DNA from: Sinotaia quadrata
Taxonomy: Eukaryota > Mollusca > Gastropoda > Architaenioglossa > Viviparidae
Assembly: GCA_028829895.1 (NCBI GenBank)
Contig: CM054178.1
Coordinates: 22,104,006-22,168,005, forward strand
Direction of reading: 5' to 3'
Length of the DNA stretch: 64,000 nucleotides
The notes beneath the pieces are model-generated. The model saw only the letters and a list, made by a program, of their open reading frames with translations. It was not told the DNA's origin and made no database searches. Shown one piece after another: positions 13,001-25,900 of the stretch (within the stretch, counting starts at the first letter, position 1; each line of letters begins with the position of its first letter). The translations under genes and the position numbers were made by a program.

Positions 13001-15714
13001 ACGATTCTCCACAGTGTGCTTTGTCTTGAAGACTAAAATATTAAACAAAATAAAAGAACTGGAAAACATATTATTCTGCTAGTTGCATTAATTAATTAAT
13101 TAATACTTATGTATAATTCACAAACTAAGGTAAGAAATACATCTTTAAAAAACAATATTTTGTTAGTCACAAGGATACAGTTGAGAGAGCAACATTGCCA
13201 ACAGGTGTAGAGATAGGGGGTATAATCATCTGGCCAGGTATTGTGTAATCACTCTCACACAATCTCACGCGACCTTTTAGGTCCAGATCAAAGAGGTGGG
13301 CTTTGTTGTAAGTAGCTTGGATTTTCCCCTGATTATCAATAATTACATGGCTGTTGAACAAACGTTTTTGTTCACCCTCTGGACCCTAAAAAATATATGC
13401 AAAGGGCTGGAAAAAACTGCATTACCTGATTTACTTAAATAATTAGCCAGCCAACCAATCAAACATATGAATTTATAGCACATTTAAATATCAGGAGAAA
13501 AGTTAGATTACCTTTTTAACTTATTTAAAACAAATTCCAGTTAAGTGCTGTTATAAATAAAATGTGATCATAATTAATATTGTAAATACCATTAGGTACT
13601 CCAAACATATTTTCCAAAATCATTGATAATAATTTAAAAGTACATAGATAGAACTTTTTCTGCTGGTTTCAATGGTACTAAAATCAATTTTGTAACTCAA
13701 TTAGAACCAAAGTTATGATTTTTTTCAATATTTAATTTTTCAAAACATTTTATACTCAAAAATGAAAACTTTAATGTACTGACGAACAGAGAAAGAGGAC
13801 AGGTGTTAAGCATTATTGTTGGCCACAAGTAATGGTGGCTTGGTTGAAAGTTTCTGGATTCATAACTTCTGAATAACTTCTTATTACTTTTTCACAATTA
13901 TTTATTTTAACAAAAAACAGAGAAAGACAGAACAAAGAACAAACTTTTTGTTTCATGTGCTTTTATTATACAAAGCTTCAATATACAGAGGGAACATGAC
14001 TGTTGAAAATGAATAAAAATTGACTAAACAAGGTCACAATCAGCACATGTTTGGAGTACCTAATACTATTAGATCTCTCTAGACTAAAGCATAGCTGTCA
14101 TAAAGTGCTAGATACTGACTTGGCAATCTGAAGTGTTTACTCAAGACCAATCCTGCACAATGCTCACTCTTTCCTATTACTAATAATTTACTAATATAAG
14201 TTAAGATCCATTACTGGCATTAGTAATACACAATCATAAAATATTACAATGCTAAAAGCCAAACTTGATTTTAAAAAAATTCTCATTAATAACTTTTACA
14301 GCCCATACAAAATTTTAAAAATTTGTACTGTAGATTAGGCATCTTGCTTTATGCATAGAAACGTGAACAAATAATCCCAAATGTAAAACAAAATTACCCT
14401 TTTAAAGAAGTATTTGCAATTTTTACCAAAATTTTTTTCTTATTGTTGGAAGATCTAAAACTGTGTGAAATACTGTATAGTTAAAATAATAATTTAATGC
14501 ATGAAGACACCATACAATCATACATGCACTAGTAAAATTTGAATACTTAACTAAATTCAGCCACATTTTTATTTATTACATTTTTATTTTTAAATTTATA
14601 AACGATAAATTCACTACCTTTTGATGAAATCCACCAACTGAAAGCCAGAGATTATGCTCTTGGGCAGCCTTTTTAAAACAACCCATGAGATTTCCATCGA
14701 GACTCTCTGCCATCTCAATTGACTGAGTTTTGGATTCGGCAATATAATCACATGCTTCTGGAAAAAATAGCATCTGCAAAAGAGATAAAATTATTTTATT
14801 TCTAAAGCCTAATTTAGTGGTGGTGGTTCCATTAGTTTCTTTTCTCTCCAGAGCTTATGAGGCTTTTCATCATCAGCCATTGGTGCCACTCATACTCTGG
14901 GGTCCTGACCACAAAAGTTAGACCGCTCAATATCATTATCAAAGCCCTCAAACTTCAAAGGGAAATGTTAAAAAAAATTTCACTCTCTAGAAATGCATTA
15001 GCTTTATGAGAGGAAACTTGTAAAATGAAACTGTTTATGTTCATTATGTTCAACATACAACATTTTATTTTTATATATATAATCATAGCAACTGAAGCTT
15101 GCCAATTATCTGGTACTTCACCTATATATAAAATAAAAGTAAAACAGAATAAAAGACATTTGTGATGTAGACAAAAAAAAAAGTGCAAACAGGTAATTAA
15201 TTATCTTTCTTGAAATAGATTCTTATTAGTGTTAATTTTAATTTTTTCAAACAAAGAAAAATATTGAAGATGAAATTTCACATTTTAATTTTGTAATATT
15301 TTACTATCAAACAGAAAAATATTATAATTATGACATGTATCCACAATTACAATAATTATCATTAATACATCAGACCATTTCCTTACTGGATAATATTTGT
15401 AATTAAGGATACCTGTTGGTAAAGCTGCTTGAGAAGAACTAAGAACAGTATTTATTTAGTCATAGAGATATATAATCCAGAAGCATAATTTATACCAAAA
15501 ATAATAACAGATAGATAGCATGTCAATCTTTGATGACTGAGGCATGACAAATCTTTGAATAATAATAAAAAAATTAAATTACCTGAACACCTCTTGCCTT
15601 GGCCTTTTTTATGACAGCAAGGCAGATGTCAAAATTAGTCTTCTTGTCTGCAGTACTTGTCATTTGACAAACACCTATTAATGGTCTGAGGTCCACTATC
15701 TTTTCGCTGGCCAT
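7036..15714 (-). CDS. NitFhit: NitFhit: nitrilase-FHIT fusion protein
   Basis: A fusion of a NIT1-type nitrilase (an amidase that hydrolyses deaminated glutathione) with FHIT (a diadenosine polyphosphate hydrolase). Minus-strand coding exons: 15583-15714 (ATG at 15714, [14 protein letters not shown]), 14618-14773, 13179-13385, 11801-12013, 11408-11576 (or to 11417), 10430-10549, 8853-9028, 8008-8076 and 7036-7140. Phases join throughout to about 448 aa, the usual NitFhit length. The nitrilase triad is visible as Glu50 (FFPEACDY), Lys124 (YNKAHLF) and Cys166 (CYDVRFPEL). The HIT motif [10 protein letters not shown] is at 392-401, with His394 as the expected nucleophile. The C-terminus resembles FHIT ([13 protein letters not shown]). 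Two donors 9 bp apart are equally possible for exon 5, differing by three residues. The intron 13178-12014 looks U12-type with a GG end. The gene is divergent from KIN17. Confidence 0.93.
7270..7665 (-). pseudogene. Degraded LINE (non-LTR retrotransposon) 3' ORF relic
   Basis: Read on the minus strand across frames, this NitFhit intron carries the typical tail of a CR1/Jockey-like reverse transcriptase ORF. In order it shows VQNAA, then LCWQPV (usually LHWLPV), then SSPKYLFDL (usually LAPSYLSDL), then RSL..I.RQK and a remnant of the A-P-x-LWN-SLP end. The reading is broken by stops and frameshifts, so it is inactive. A (TA)n/(CA)n tract at 7243-7270 may mark its 3' end. The family is inferred from motif order only. 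Confidence 0.55.
8290..8795. repeat. Minisatellite, about 60-bp unit with GTAAGT on the minus strand
   Basis: A tandem array in the NitFhit intron between exons 8853-9028 and 8008-8076. The core reads acttgttatcatgacataa followed by acttacagacaaaaacata. Five to six good copies (about 8325-8610) decay towards 8790. On the gene's strand each unit contains CTGTAAGTTTA, a good 5' splice-site match, so the array is a ladder of pseudo-donors. Confidence 0.8.
9735..9885. repeat. Two-copy direct repeat of about 75 bp
   Basis: The segment from 9740 (aggcaggccatatcaactca) recurs at 9811 (aggaaggctatatcaactca) and continues through 'aaaactgca...ttgcatta..gaaaatccct'. It lies in a NitFhit intron and is non-coding. 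Confidence 0.65.
12480..12900 (+). repeat. Dispersed repeat, copy A (NitFhit intron)
   Basis: This stretch matches 46450-46915 in the same orientation with many substitutions and indels. Shared landmarks, in order: 'gggctaataaat..tgttgcaggg' versus 'aggctaatgaattttattacagg', then 'ttgagaatg', 'ttgactttt.ca', 'actactg.actctac', and 'gtgt.tcc.tta' blocks. No protein was recognised. It could be an old SINE or a non-autonomous DNA element. Confidence 0.5.
12895..13030. repeat. Short degenerate tandem repeat
   Basis: The phrase 'cacaaagatt..taacattcctcgtggtgtgcttgggtagc' recurs once well (near 12960) and once poorly (near 13005). It lies in the U12-type NitFhit intron, next to dispersed repeat copy A. 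Confidence 0.5.
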
Positions 15715-15793
15715 AGTGGATAAGGAGTTGATGCTGGTCCCGTGATTTTGCAAACATATGCTTAACTTTCTTAATGTTATCTGCAATCTGCTA
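15715..15793 (-). other. Upstream in-frame extension of NitFhit exon, possible mitochondrial leader
   Basis: The first NitFhit exon begins at an acceptor (ttttcag) ending at 15794. It stays open in frame for 26 codons before the chosen ATG. The leader is rich in Arg, Lys, Ser and Leu (SRLQITLRKLSICLQ), like a mitochondrial presequence, but has no ATG of its own. It could be 5'UTR, or coding if joined to an upstream ATG exon such as 16691-16713. Confidence 0.45.
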
Positions 15794-16690
15794 CTGAAAA
15801 CAAGAGAAGAACTGGTTAATATTCATTATTTACTTATTTAAATAAGTCAAAACAAAGTTATTTTTTTTCATTTTTATTCTTCTTATTTTCAAATATAATT
15901 AGCGTTAAATGCAAAAATTTAAAAAGAAAAATTTATTAAACTGACAAAATATTTATTGAATTTTATTGTCAATCTTAATTCACACATATTTTAAAAAATA
16001 ATTTAAAAGCACAAGAATCCCCCCCCCAAAAAAAAAAAATTAAAAAAAATCTAAGCTGCCTTTTGAAAAACAATATATAATATATATTTGCTTAAAAACT
16101 CAGACAATGTGGGCAGTACCGTATGTGACTCATTTACTTAATCTGAAATATTAAACCATATAATAGTCATTTTATTATATTTATGCAGTTAGATGTTTTA
16201 TAATATAAACTCTCTTTTAAGAAGCGTATGCTATACAGTTTGTCAGCTTCAACAAAGAATTGAATTTTGGATTAAAATCTTACAAATTCATGTAATAACT
16301 AATATATCCAAAAGCGAAAACAAAATTCACTTTATTTTTAATTTTATTTTCAAGATGAGAGCTATTTAATAATTCTGACAAATTAAACTACTAAACAATA
16401 TAGCTTAAATGCCTTTGAGTCTCTCTTTGAGAGACTATTGTGTTAATTTACACATAACATGCAGTGTAGAGTAGATTCAAACACGAACTGGCAGTAACTC
16501 TAAACGAAAGCAGCAAAATGAATATATATTGCATTTGCAAGGACCATTTAATACGTCTGAGAAATCGCCAGAAAGAAATAAATTTCAAATGTGTGAGAGA
16601 TAAAGAGATAAAAGCAAATAACCCTGGAAACGATTATAATTTATAACTAACAAATACAAGTAATAATTAAGAAAATAATACAGGCTAAAC

Positions 16691-16713
16691 CGAAGTACCG
16701 CAACCGACGGCAT
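16691..16713 (-). CDS. Candidate NitFhit leader exon (alternative start)
   Basis: On the minus strand an ATG at 16713 opens MPSVAVLR. A GT at 16690-16689 (CTTCG|GTTTAG) leaves two bases that join in phase with the exon at 15793. The result would be a basic, hydroxyl-rich N-terminus ahead of MASEK. The donor is weak. The call rests on phase, presequence character and position in the only CpG-bearing patch of the promoter region. Mammalian NIT1 also has a mitochondrial isoform. Confidence 0.3.
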
Positions 16714-16929
16714 TGGTGCTATACTTCTATCAAGATGCCATTTGAAACAGCCTTGACCTTGTCAATTAATTTTGCTACTAAGAGAGGTTACTCATATCAT
16801 TTCCGTAAACAACATCGAAAGAAACTGTAGAGCTTATAAATCATAAGTGGACTGTCACGACTAGAAGGAAAAACAACAATTATCTTATTTTTGATAAATA
16901 ATTAAACTTGTATTACAGTGGTATTTATA
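16714..16929. promoter_or_regulatory. Probable bidirectional promoter of NitFhit and KIN17
   Basis: NitFhit reads left and KIN17 reads right from this point. The segment and its left edge (about 16690-16720) hold the only cluster of CpG dinucleotides in the vicinity (cgaagtaccgcaaccgacgg). No TATA box or core element was identified confidently. Its function is inferred from the divergent layout. Confidence 0.45.
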
Positions 16930-19900
16930 ATGGGAAAAGACAAACCAGGATTCCTAACCCCGAAGGCTATTGCCAATCGTATAAAGGCAAAAGGTCTGCA
17001 AAAACTTAGATGGTATTGTCAAATGTGCCAAAAGCAATGTAGAGATGAGGTTTGTATGACAGTACTCACACTAATGTAAAATAGAAAGTCATAATCTGTC
17101 ATAAAGAAATGAAGAGCGGAAAGTGGCAGTAAATTACAGCTAAGAATCTCATCCAATCTGATTTTAGACAGATTAATAACATCAGAATTAAGCTAATATA
17201 ATAATTACTATTCCGTGTAGAGAAAAGGAACTTGTATAATAGCATAATAAACAGAGTAGTAATAAGATAATCTGAGATTAAGATATTGCTAAAGAAAATA
17301 TTTATACATATTAATTTTCATATATTTATAAAATGTTTTAATTTCCACCTCATAACTAGCATATTTGTTTTATTGTAACTGCATTGTTACAGCATTATGC
17401 ATAGGACTTTGTGAATTGTCTCATCTATAAGTGATTACCTTTATTTGGGAGCTTGAACGTGCTAGAGAGAAAGGTTACTGCATCAGAAGTGTTATAGCCT
17501 CGGCACAAGTTTTTAATGATAGTGAGAATTAAGCTAATTAAATAGTTTGAATCTAAGATCTCATCATACTCATAATTTCAAATGGAAAGTAAAATAAAGC
17601 AAACCTGCCATAATATAAATACTCTCTCTGTATACACTAAAAGCTGATTTAAAGAAGCAATTAATAAAGAGAATGCAATTCCAAACTCGCTCTCACTGAT
17701 ATAAGTGTTTCTGTTTATTTTGTCGAATTCAGAAATAATTGATTAGAATTTTACCATGCTTGTGCTGTTCTTGTAAAACTATTTACCTCAAAAAGCTTGG
17801 CAAAGAGAAACAGGGTTTTAAAGTGGACAAAGTTTCAACTGCATAAATACTATTTTTGTAAAATAAATTAACTGGTGAAATGTAACCAATTAAAAAAAAA
17901 ATCTTTCCTTAATAATTCAAGCACCTAGAACCTGTGTTGAATTTCATATCATTTCACTTTGCACTGAAAGTAATCTGTCAGAGTGAGCACCTTTATATAG
18001 TCACTTTGGACTAAAAAAAATAAAACAGAATGCTCTTATTTTCTATTTTGAGATGATATACAATTTTGAATGTCTTTTGGGAACTTCATTCATATATTAT
18101 TTGTATATGTTTGAAAAGAATGGATTCAAGTGTCATACAATGTCAGAGTCTCATCAACGGCAGCTGCTTCTGTTTGCTGAGAATCCTGATGAATATGTGG
18201 ACACATTTTCAAAGTAAGTAGAAACTGACACCATCTTGGTTTTATTTGACATAGCAGAGTTTTGGAGGTGTGGCAGGTTATGTTCCTTGAAGTTAATAGT
18301 ATCAGAAACAATGCTTTGTGAAAATGGTGGAAAGGTATGCTAGCAATTATAGGCATTCTTAATCTTTGTATAACTGGAAGCTGTTGTTAATTTGGAACAT
18401 ATCTGAACTTTAGCTTTTGTCTGCAAGTAAACAACTATTAATTAACCCTAACAGATACATTTTAAAAAATTTTATTTTTGGATTAATATTTGACACTTGT
18501 ACTGATGACTGATTTTAATGAAAGTTTAAATTGATTTAATCCAGGGACTTTGAGGATGGATACTTGGAACTGTTGCGCCGAAGGTTTGGAACGAAACGGG
18601 TAAATGCAAACCTTGTCTATCAAGAGTATATTGCTGATAAGCATCATATTCACATGAACTCCACAATGTGGGAAACACTCACAGACTTTGTAAAGTGGCT
18701 TGGGCGTGAAGGTAATAGCTTATTGTATGCATTGGCTGCTAAAAAAGTTATAACTTGTTGATTTTGTAGATCTTTTTAATAGAAAAATGTTTGTCTTTGA
18801 CGTGTTTTGATGTATCCCTTTTCTTAATTATAATTTTATCTTTTATTTGTTATATGTAATATAATACTCCATCTTAAAATTGTGTAATATAGGCATATAA
18901 CTTTGATGTCAAAGACCACCTGACATATTGTCTGTTGTTGTAGGCAAAAGGAAACCAAACCATGGTGAAAGCTTTATCACTTAGAATTAATTGACCAATA
19001 ATTTTAAATATGATAACAAGCTGTTGCATGTCTAATTGTGTAAAAATGTTTTAACAAAGGTTCAGATATTCAATTCTTTCCATTACTGAGGGAAAGAGAT
19101 GGATATTTGCTTGTGAAACTTCTAATTCATACCAGTTAACTGTCCTACTTATCTTAAGCAAGCTTTCACTTTAAACTGTAATTTGTAAACTTAAAACAGA
19201 AACAGAGTTGTAATATGCTATACTGGTCATGAACACTACATCTTAATACTAATAGTAATTATTTTTCAAAATCATTACTTGTAAATGCATTACTAAATTG
19301 AATCAGTAACAAGAAAACAAATAGTAAGTTAAAAGCAAAAAGAGATTATTGTTTGTAATTTCATTCTTCTGAGAAATCACTCAACAAAATAAACAGCTTT
19401 ACATCATTGTTAATTACTTTTGTTCATATTAGACCATTGCATTTAAAATATATTTTATTCAGTGGTTTTTAATATTAATTTTTAAAAGAGTACTCTGTAG
19501 TAAGGGAATACTAACACTGTTTAATAATACTTTAATAGCAGTAATACTAATACAGTAATAGCAAATTGCTTACAGTTTACTGTATTAAAATAACATAGTA
19601 GTTGTAATTACCTTTATTTAATACTTATTTTTTATGATAATTAAAGCTGCATTAAAATTAATTACCATAAAATTAGTGCATTCTTTAAAAAAAAAAAAAA
19701 AGAACTCATTAACATGGAGATGGGATGGAGATAAAGTCAGTATTCCATATGAACCAGGTAGGTATTTATTACCATCAGGTGCTAATGTACATTTCTCCTC
19801 ATAATTTAATTTTGATCTGGAATCAAGACACTCAATATAAATTATGCTGTAAACTAGCTGAGGTTCACTACACATTCTGATATCAAGTGTAAGGTCAGAC

Positions 19901-22900
19901 ACTTTTTGCCTATACTTAACTGTGCATGGCTGAAAGATCTTGATGATACAAGAAACAACTTCCATCCCTATATTTTATTTTAATAATTAATAAAGTCTGT
20001 TAGGCTTAATTAGAAATGTGATTATAATTCATATATTCCTAATCAAAGACTCATTTGTGCTCCTTATTTATCTTTTCTAAATTTTTAATTCATTTATTTT
20101 TAATAATGAAACTTTAGTTTAATTAACTGATAAAGTGAGGAGCTGGTACTTTTAGTCTTTAGCATCAAAATTGTCTTGGCTCTTTTTTAGTTTCTTTATT
20201 TGGTTTGGTGTGGGTTTGTTATTTGTTGCTCAAATAAATATCTTACAGGGATACAAAATCCAAACCCTCTTTATTTCTGTCACTACTATTCTCATACTTT
20301 GTTTTTATTAAGAAAGTTTTGAAATACAGTTCTGATACATTAGCAATGGCATTTTCAGTTTTATTTCTGTTAACTCTATTCGCTGATGCTATTAAGCATA
20401 ATGATTTTTTAGCTTGCTCTTCACTTTAATGGTAGTACTTAGGTTATTTGTGCTCCATCATTCATTCTCTTTTGTGTGTCCAAGTTTCCTTCTTTAGCAA
20501 AATAATAGATTTTAAAAGTTTATTGAAGTTTGGATTTTGTTGTTAGCCTAAGATTAAAGTTAATTGGATACTACAAACATGAAGAAGACAACAGATGTTA
20601 TTTAATTTACTTTCATTTATTTTTGTTTTACCTTGCAGGCAAATGTGTAGTTGACTACACAGAGAAAGGCTGGTTTGTACAGTATATTGATCGAGACCCA
20701 GAAACCATCAGGCGTCAGGAAGCAATTCGTGCTAAAGAGAAGATGGATATGGATGACCAGGAGCGTACAGCACAGTTCATTCAAAAACAGATCGAACGTG
20801 CTGCTGAAACAGCAAAATCACAGTCTTCCATAGAGTACACAGAACTGCAGAGAGAAGACGAGGGAGAAAAGGGTGAGAATGGGTGGAGAAAACATATGTT
20901 TAAACTTTAAAGAAATGTAACATAATCATATTCATATTATTTGAGTTGAATATGGTGAAGAAGAAGTGGTACTTCCATTGTTCCAATTTAGATGCTATTA
21001 GAAATGATTTTTGTTAAATGTATTAGTGCACTAAGGGCTCATAAAGGTTTAATTATGTAGCAGTTATTAAGTGCATTGAGGAAGGTATCTGGGTAAGACA
21101 TCTCTTGGGTCTTTTGGTAAAAATGAGAGATACAGAAGAAATTAATTGTGTTGTACTTGTAGAGAAAATACAGTCCCTCCACCAAGAAAAAATAAGGATA
21201 ATATTTTAAAGCATATCTTCTGGTTGTGAAGTAATTTTTCTGATATAAGAATTCAGAGATTATATATTTCAATCCTTGAATTTGAATAGTTGACAGTAAT
21301 CGCTAAGTGTAGTTAAATTCATGTTTTATACTGCGACCAATAGAAATTGCGGAATCTTTTTAAAACAGAAGTGACTTACTGATAAGTCACTGCCTTTGTT
21401 TACATTCAGCTGTTGACAGGCATTCAACATCATCTTTTATCATTTATTCGCCTTTGGCCACCTTAAAAAAATTTGTATCAGCTATGCCTCAAAGCTTGAT
21501 TCGAGATGAAATTTCTACTTCAGAGAAAGGAAACATGTTACTAAAACCATATAAGTTTAAATATAAAATCCCAAACAACCAGGTGAAGAATTATCTTTCT
21601 TTGGCAATCCTCAGACGGACAGTGGCTAAGACTCAAGTGATATTCAGTCCAGCTGCTATTGTGCATTATCTTGCAGTCTTTCATTTTGACTCACTTATAG
21701 AGGACAAATTACTTTGGACTCTAGATTTTGATTAATGATTTTTTAAATTTTATTTTAATCCTTGCTTTTTGATATGTTGTATTGTATTGGGGGAAAAGTG
21801 CATGTCAATCCATGAGAGTGATACACATTACTGTTTCTAATTGACTGTAGGCAAAAATTGACAGTTGTATAAAGTATTCAAGTGACTTACAGTAAATTTA
21901 AGTAACAATAATTGTACAAGTTGTATGTTGCTTTGTCATACTGCGACCTGCGAAGGGAAATTTGTGCCTTCCTGCTCAAGGTCACATTTTTTAGCACTTT
22001 TTTTCAACAAATAGTGAGTGATGTAAGCATTTTTTAGACTCTTTTTAAACGAATAGTGAGTGATGTAAGAATTTCTTCATAAATATAAAACTAAGTAAGA
22101 AATGCTTAAACTATCATCTACATCACTGTTTAAATAACAAAGAAAATTTTTTAATGAGAAGATACACTTTAGACATAAATGAAATTTTAAATTTTTTGTC
22201 TGCAGTTACATTCCACATGTCTGCACCCAAGAAAGAGGACTCGACGCTGAAGTATGTTGTTACATTTTTATCTTCAGGATTTATTTTCTTTCTTTGTGAG
22301 AGGTTGGAAAATTTAATTTCCACTGTTTTGGTTGTTTTTTTTTCCTTTCACTTATAGCTTCATATTTCTTTCTTTTTTATTGAAATGAATTTGTTGTAAA
22401 TGTCATTTTATTTTCTTTAAGTTTCTCACAGTTTGAAATAAGATGTTTTCGTCTTGTTATTCCAGTACTTCACTTTCTTGAATAATTTATTTTCGCACTG
22501 TTTTGTAGACATCTTGTTTAACTTAATGTGAGTTATTTAGTGTACTTAATGTTAAAAAATGTTGTACCTTTAAAGTTTATTGCTGTTTGAATTAATTAAG
22601 TATACTTTAAGAGAATTCATGCTGAAATCTTAAAACTGAATATCCTTTATCTTAACTTAAAGACAGACAGAAACCATCACAACAACAACAATTGTGTAGC
22701 AAGTTCATCTAGAATTATGAAGCACTCTTGAAACATTTGTTTTGTAACTTTCTAATGCAATTATCAATCCTTGGTATGACAGCTGAGAAGTTACATTTTT
22801 ATAACAACTTATATATGATATAATTTTTTGAATTTATTTTCTAGTAATTGATAAAGGCCATTGCAAAAGTGTATTATTTTGTTATTTTAAACATTTTAGA

Positions 22901-25900
22901 GAAATAATTTACATGTATCACACCAGAAAAATATAATAGTGTTCTATGATCAAGAATTAATTATTCACATCCATAATAAAAGCACTTTAAAGGCTATCAT
23001 GAACTGATTGAAGAGGACATGGATGTCATTCCTTTTCAGACCAGATCATCAGGTTCATTCTCAGTGCGAAGAATTTTAAAACTTGAAGTAGTAATATATT
23101 AGCATACAGATAGTTTCAAGAATACAATAAACAGGTAGTGATTATCCAAAGTGTACATTATATTCAAAATTGATGCATTAATATGTTTTTCCAAAAAAAG
23201 TTATTATTGGGTTTAATAACAAAGTTATAACTGCCTTTAGTTTTGAATACATACATTTGATATTGTTGATATCACTGCACAAGAAAGGGAGATAAGTTAA
23301 ACAACCAATATTGAGCACCTGCCTGATTGCATTGATCTGTACAAGGTCCCCACTTATCACTTAAATCCTTGACCTTTTTTTGAGAAACAAGATTTTAAAA
23401 TTCCTCACTTTCATCTTTTCCCACATAGCTAATGCCAGTTGCTTTGGATGAACAACAGTAATTATTGGTCTGTATTAGTGAAGCTATCTCCTCATATTCC
23501 ACCCTAATCCTGCTATTATCATTCTACCCAGCATATTGGTTATTCTTCTGTCACATCCTTCTCAGTTATTTGCGATTAGTTATCTGAAAGCAACTTTATT
23601 TTCTATTTTGCTGGGAAACAGTTGGACAGACAGATTTGCTATTCATTATTATATGATCTGAAAAAAATAATTTATGATAATCTGCATGTATTTTATCATA
23701 AATTATTTTTTTCAGATCATATAATAATGAATAGCAAATCTGTCTGTCCAACTGTTTCCCAGCAAAATAGAAAATAAAGTTGTTTTCAGATGTGAAATTA
23801 GACATGCTAGAGCATTATAAAAATGTCAGCATTTCAGAGAAATTATTTACTGTCTAAACCTTCCTCCAGTCATAGTAAGGAGCACAATTAAAATCATGCA
23901 AATTCCATTTTAAAAAATAAAATGATTTAAAGTTCTCTTTTATCCATCTTATGTTATTTATTATTAAAGAAATTTCTTACATGTCCTTTTTGGGCAATGT
24001 AACACCTTTTCTGGTCTGCAACCACTTTAATTCCTTTATTTTATGGAATAAATGTCCCATTATTTGTTATTTTGTTCTTGGTTATTAAGGACTTTATTAG
24101 GGTGACATGAGAAACAGAAGTACCCTGACTTGCATTTCATTTTGAGATTTTTAAGAATAATCTGTCTTCTACTGCAAGCTTTATCACTTGGAAATTTGAT
24201 GTGCTGTTGCAGTGACTCATCATAAACAGTAAAGATTTTAACTAGAAACCTTAACCATTTTTGTTTGTTTTTATTAGTTTGCTGTGCACATTGCAGAAAA
24301 ATAAGTGAAAATCTGTTATCAACATATACATGTATAAGTAATTTTGCTTGTGAACTTTTATTGCTTGTGTTATATTTTATATATGCAATTTCTTTTCTTT
24401 GGCTGATTTTAATATTTTTATTTTATTTTATTATATTATTTTAATATTGGATTCTAGAACTCATAGGTTTTGTGTCCAATGGGCTACATCATCAAGCAGG
24501 TTTTCTATTATTGCAGAAAAAATACTCCTTTGAATAGCCTTTTGGTAAAACAGTCAGCCACTTCAGATTCTGTGAAGCCTTCAACAAGCAAAAGTTCATT
24601 GTCCACATCTTCAACAGCATCAGCAGATGTTAAAAAGTCGGACAAAATTGGAGAGAAGAGAAAAAACAAATCGGCACTGGATGAAATAATGGAGGTGTAT
24701 GCTTGAAACCATCTGCTTATGATTTTTTATAAAAAGTCACTGACTGTACAGTTTACATTGAGACTAAACTTTAAAATATTTTTCCTCATTACTTCAGCCA
24801 GTACAGTTTGTTGCTAGTAACATATATGCAGTGGATACATTCATTCTTGATATATTTAATTCATTATTTAGAAAAAATATTTTTTTAACTGAAAATCTTT
24901 TGTTTTAATACCTATCAGCATTTTTTAATTTAACCACCATCTTATGTTCATAAAACAGGTCAGATGTAGAGAATGACTTTTTTTTTTACTTTATGACATG
25001 ATATAGATGGCATATTGCAATCGGCATTTAAAAGAATTAACCTCTCAGAATCAGAATTTAGGAGACACTAAAATCAAAATCAAAATATGCTGTATTTTTG
25101 CCACTTATTAGAATAAGTTTTTGCCTAAAAGATTAAAAAGTAGTATTTTCTTCCAAGTTTAAAGGATCAAAGCCACAATTAAATCTATTTACTTGAAGAT
25201 TTATTTGAACTAATATTCAGTTTTTAATAAGTTTGGTGTTTTCTTAAATAACATTTAATAACTACAAATTATAAATATAACTCATTCAGGCCCAACAGGA
25301 AGCTTATGAGAATCTTTCTACAAATATACTTTGTAGTGAATATGTTTAACTGTATCAAAAACTCTTCCCAAACGGACTTAATACATATTAAATACTTACC
25401 CTAGATATACTTTGTCTCCCTAGAAGTAGTTGTGATAGCTTTACATAACTGTATCAGAAACTCTCCCCAAACATATTTTGTAGTGACACTTTAAAGAAAG
25501 CTAAAATAACTCATTTTTGTAAATAATAACTAATCTACAGAATATTTGTAAATTATGGATATAATTCAAATAACCAGTATTCACAGTTTTAGTTAAATGA
25601 TTTTCTTATTTTAAAAGTGCTTTTAAATGGATATAAATTTAAAAAGTAAACTTTTGGCAACAATATATTTCTTTACACTTATTAAAGATCTACAGAGTAT
25701 ATGTAGATTATGGATTTAATTTAAATAATCAATAATTAGTTAAATGATTTTCTATTTTAAAAGTGCTTATAAATATATATACATTTAAAGAGTACACTTA
25801 TATTTCTTTGTACTTCAGAACTATACTTAGATGTTTGCATAAATTAGAATCCTTTCTAATTCAGTGATACTGTAAAAGCATGTGACTTCAGTAAGCAGTG

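Larger units (their letters stand above)
12014..13178 (-). other. NitFhit intron 3: U12-type intron with GT-GG ends
   Basis: The donor after TCAACT reads GTATCCTTGTG, matching the U12-type 5' splice site (RTATCCTT). Upstream of the next coding block (CYDVRFPEL) lies ACCCTTAAC, which matches seven of nine bases of the U12 branch consensus. Its branch A is about 11 nt from the exon, the normal U12 spacing. The intron's last two bases are then GG (…tgtttctgg|TGCTAC); there is no AG between the branch point and the TGC codon. Joining here gives [15 protein letters not shown], residue for residue aligned with NIT1. A sequence error or SNP at the AG is the main alternative. Confidence 0.72.

Noticed and set aside
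21454..21735. 93-codon open frame in KIN17 intron 4
   Set aside because: No recognisable protein, no splice logic with the flanking exons, and KIN17 joins 20872 to 22206 in phase without it.
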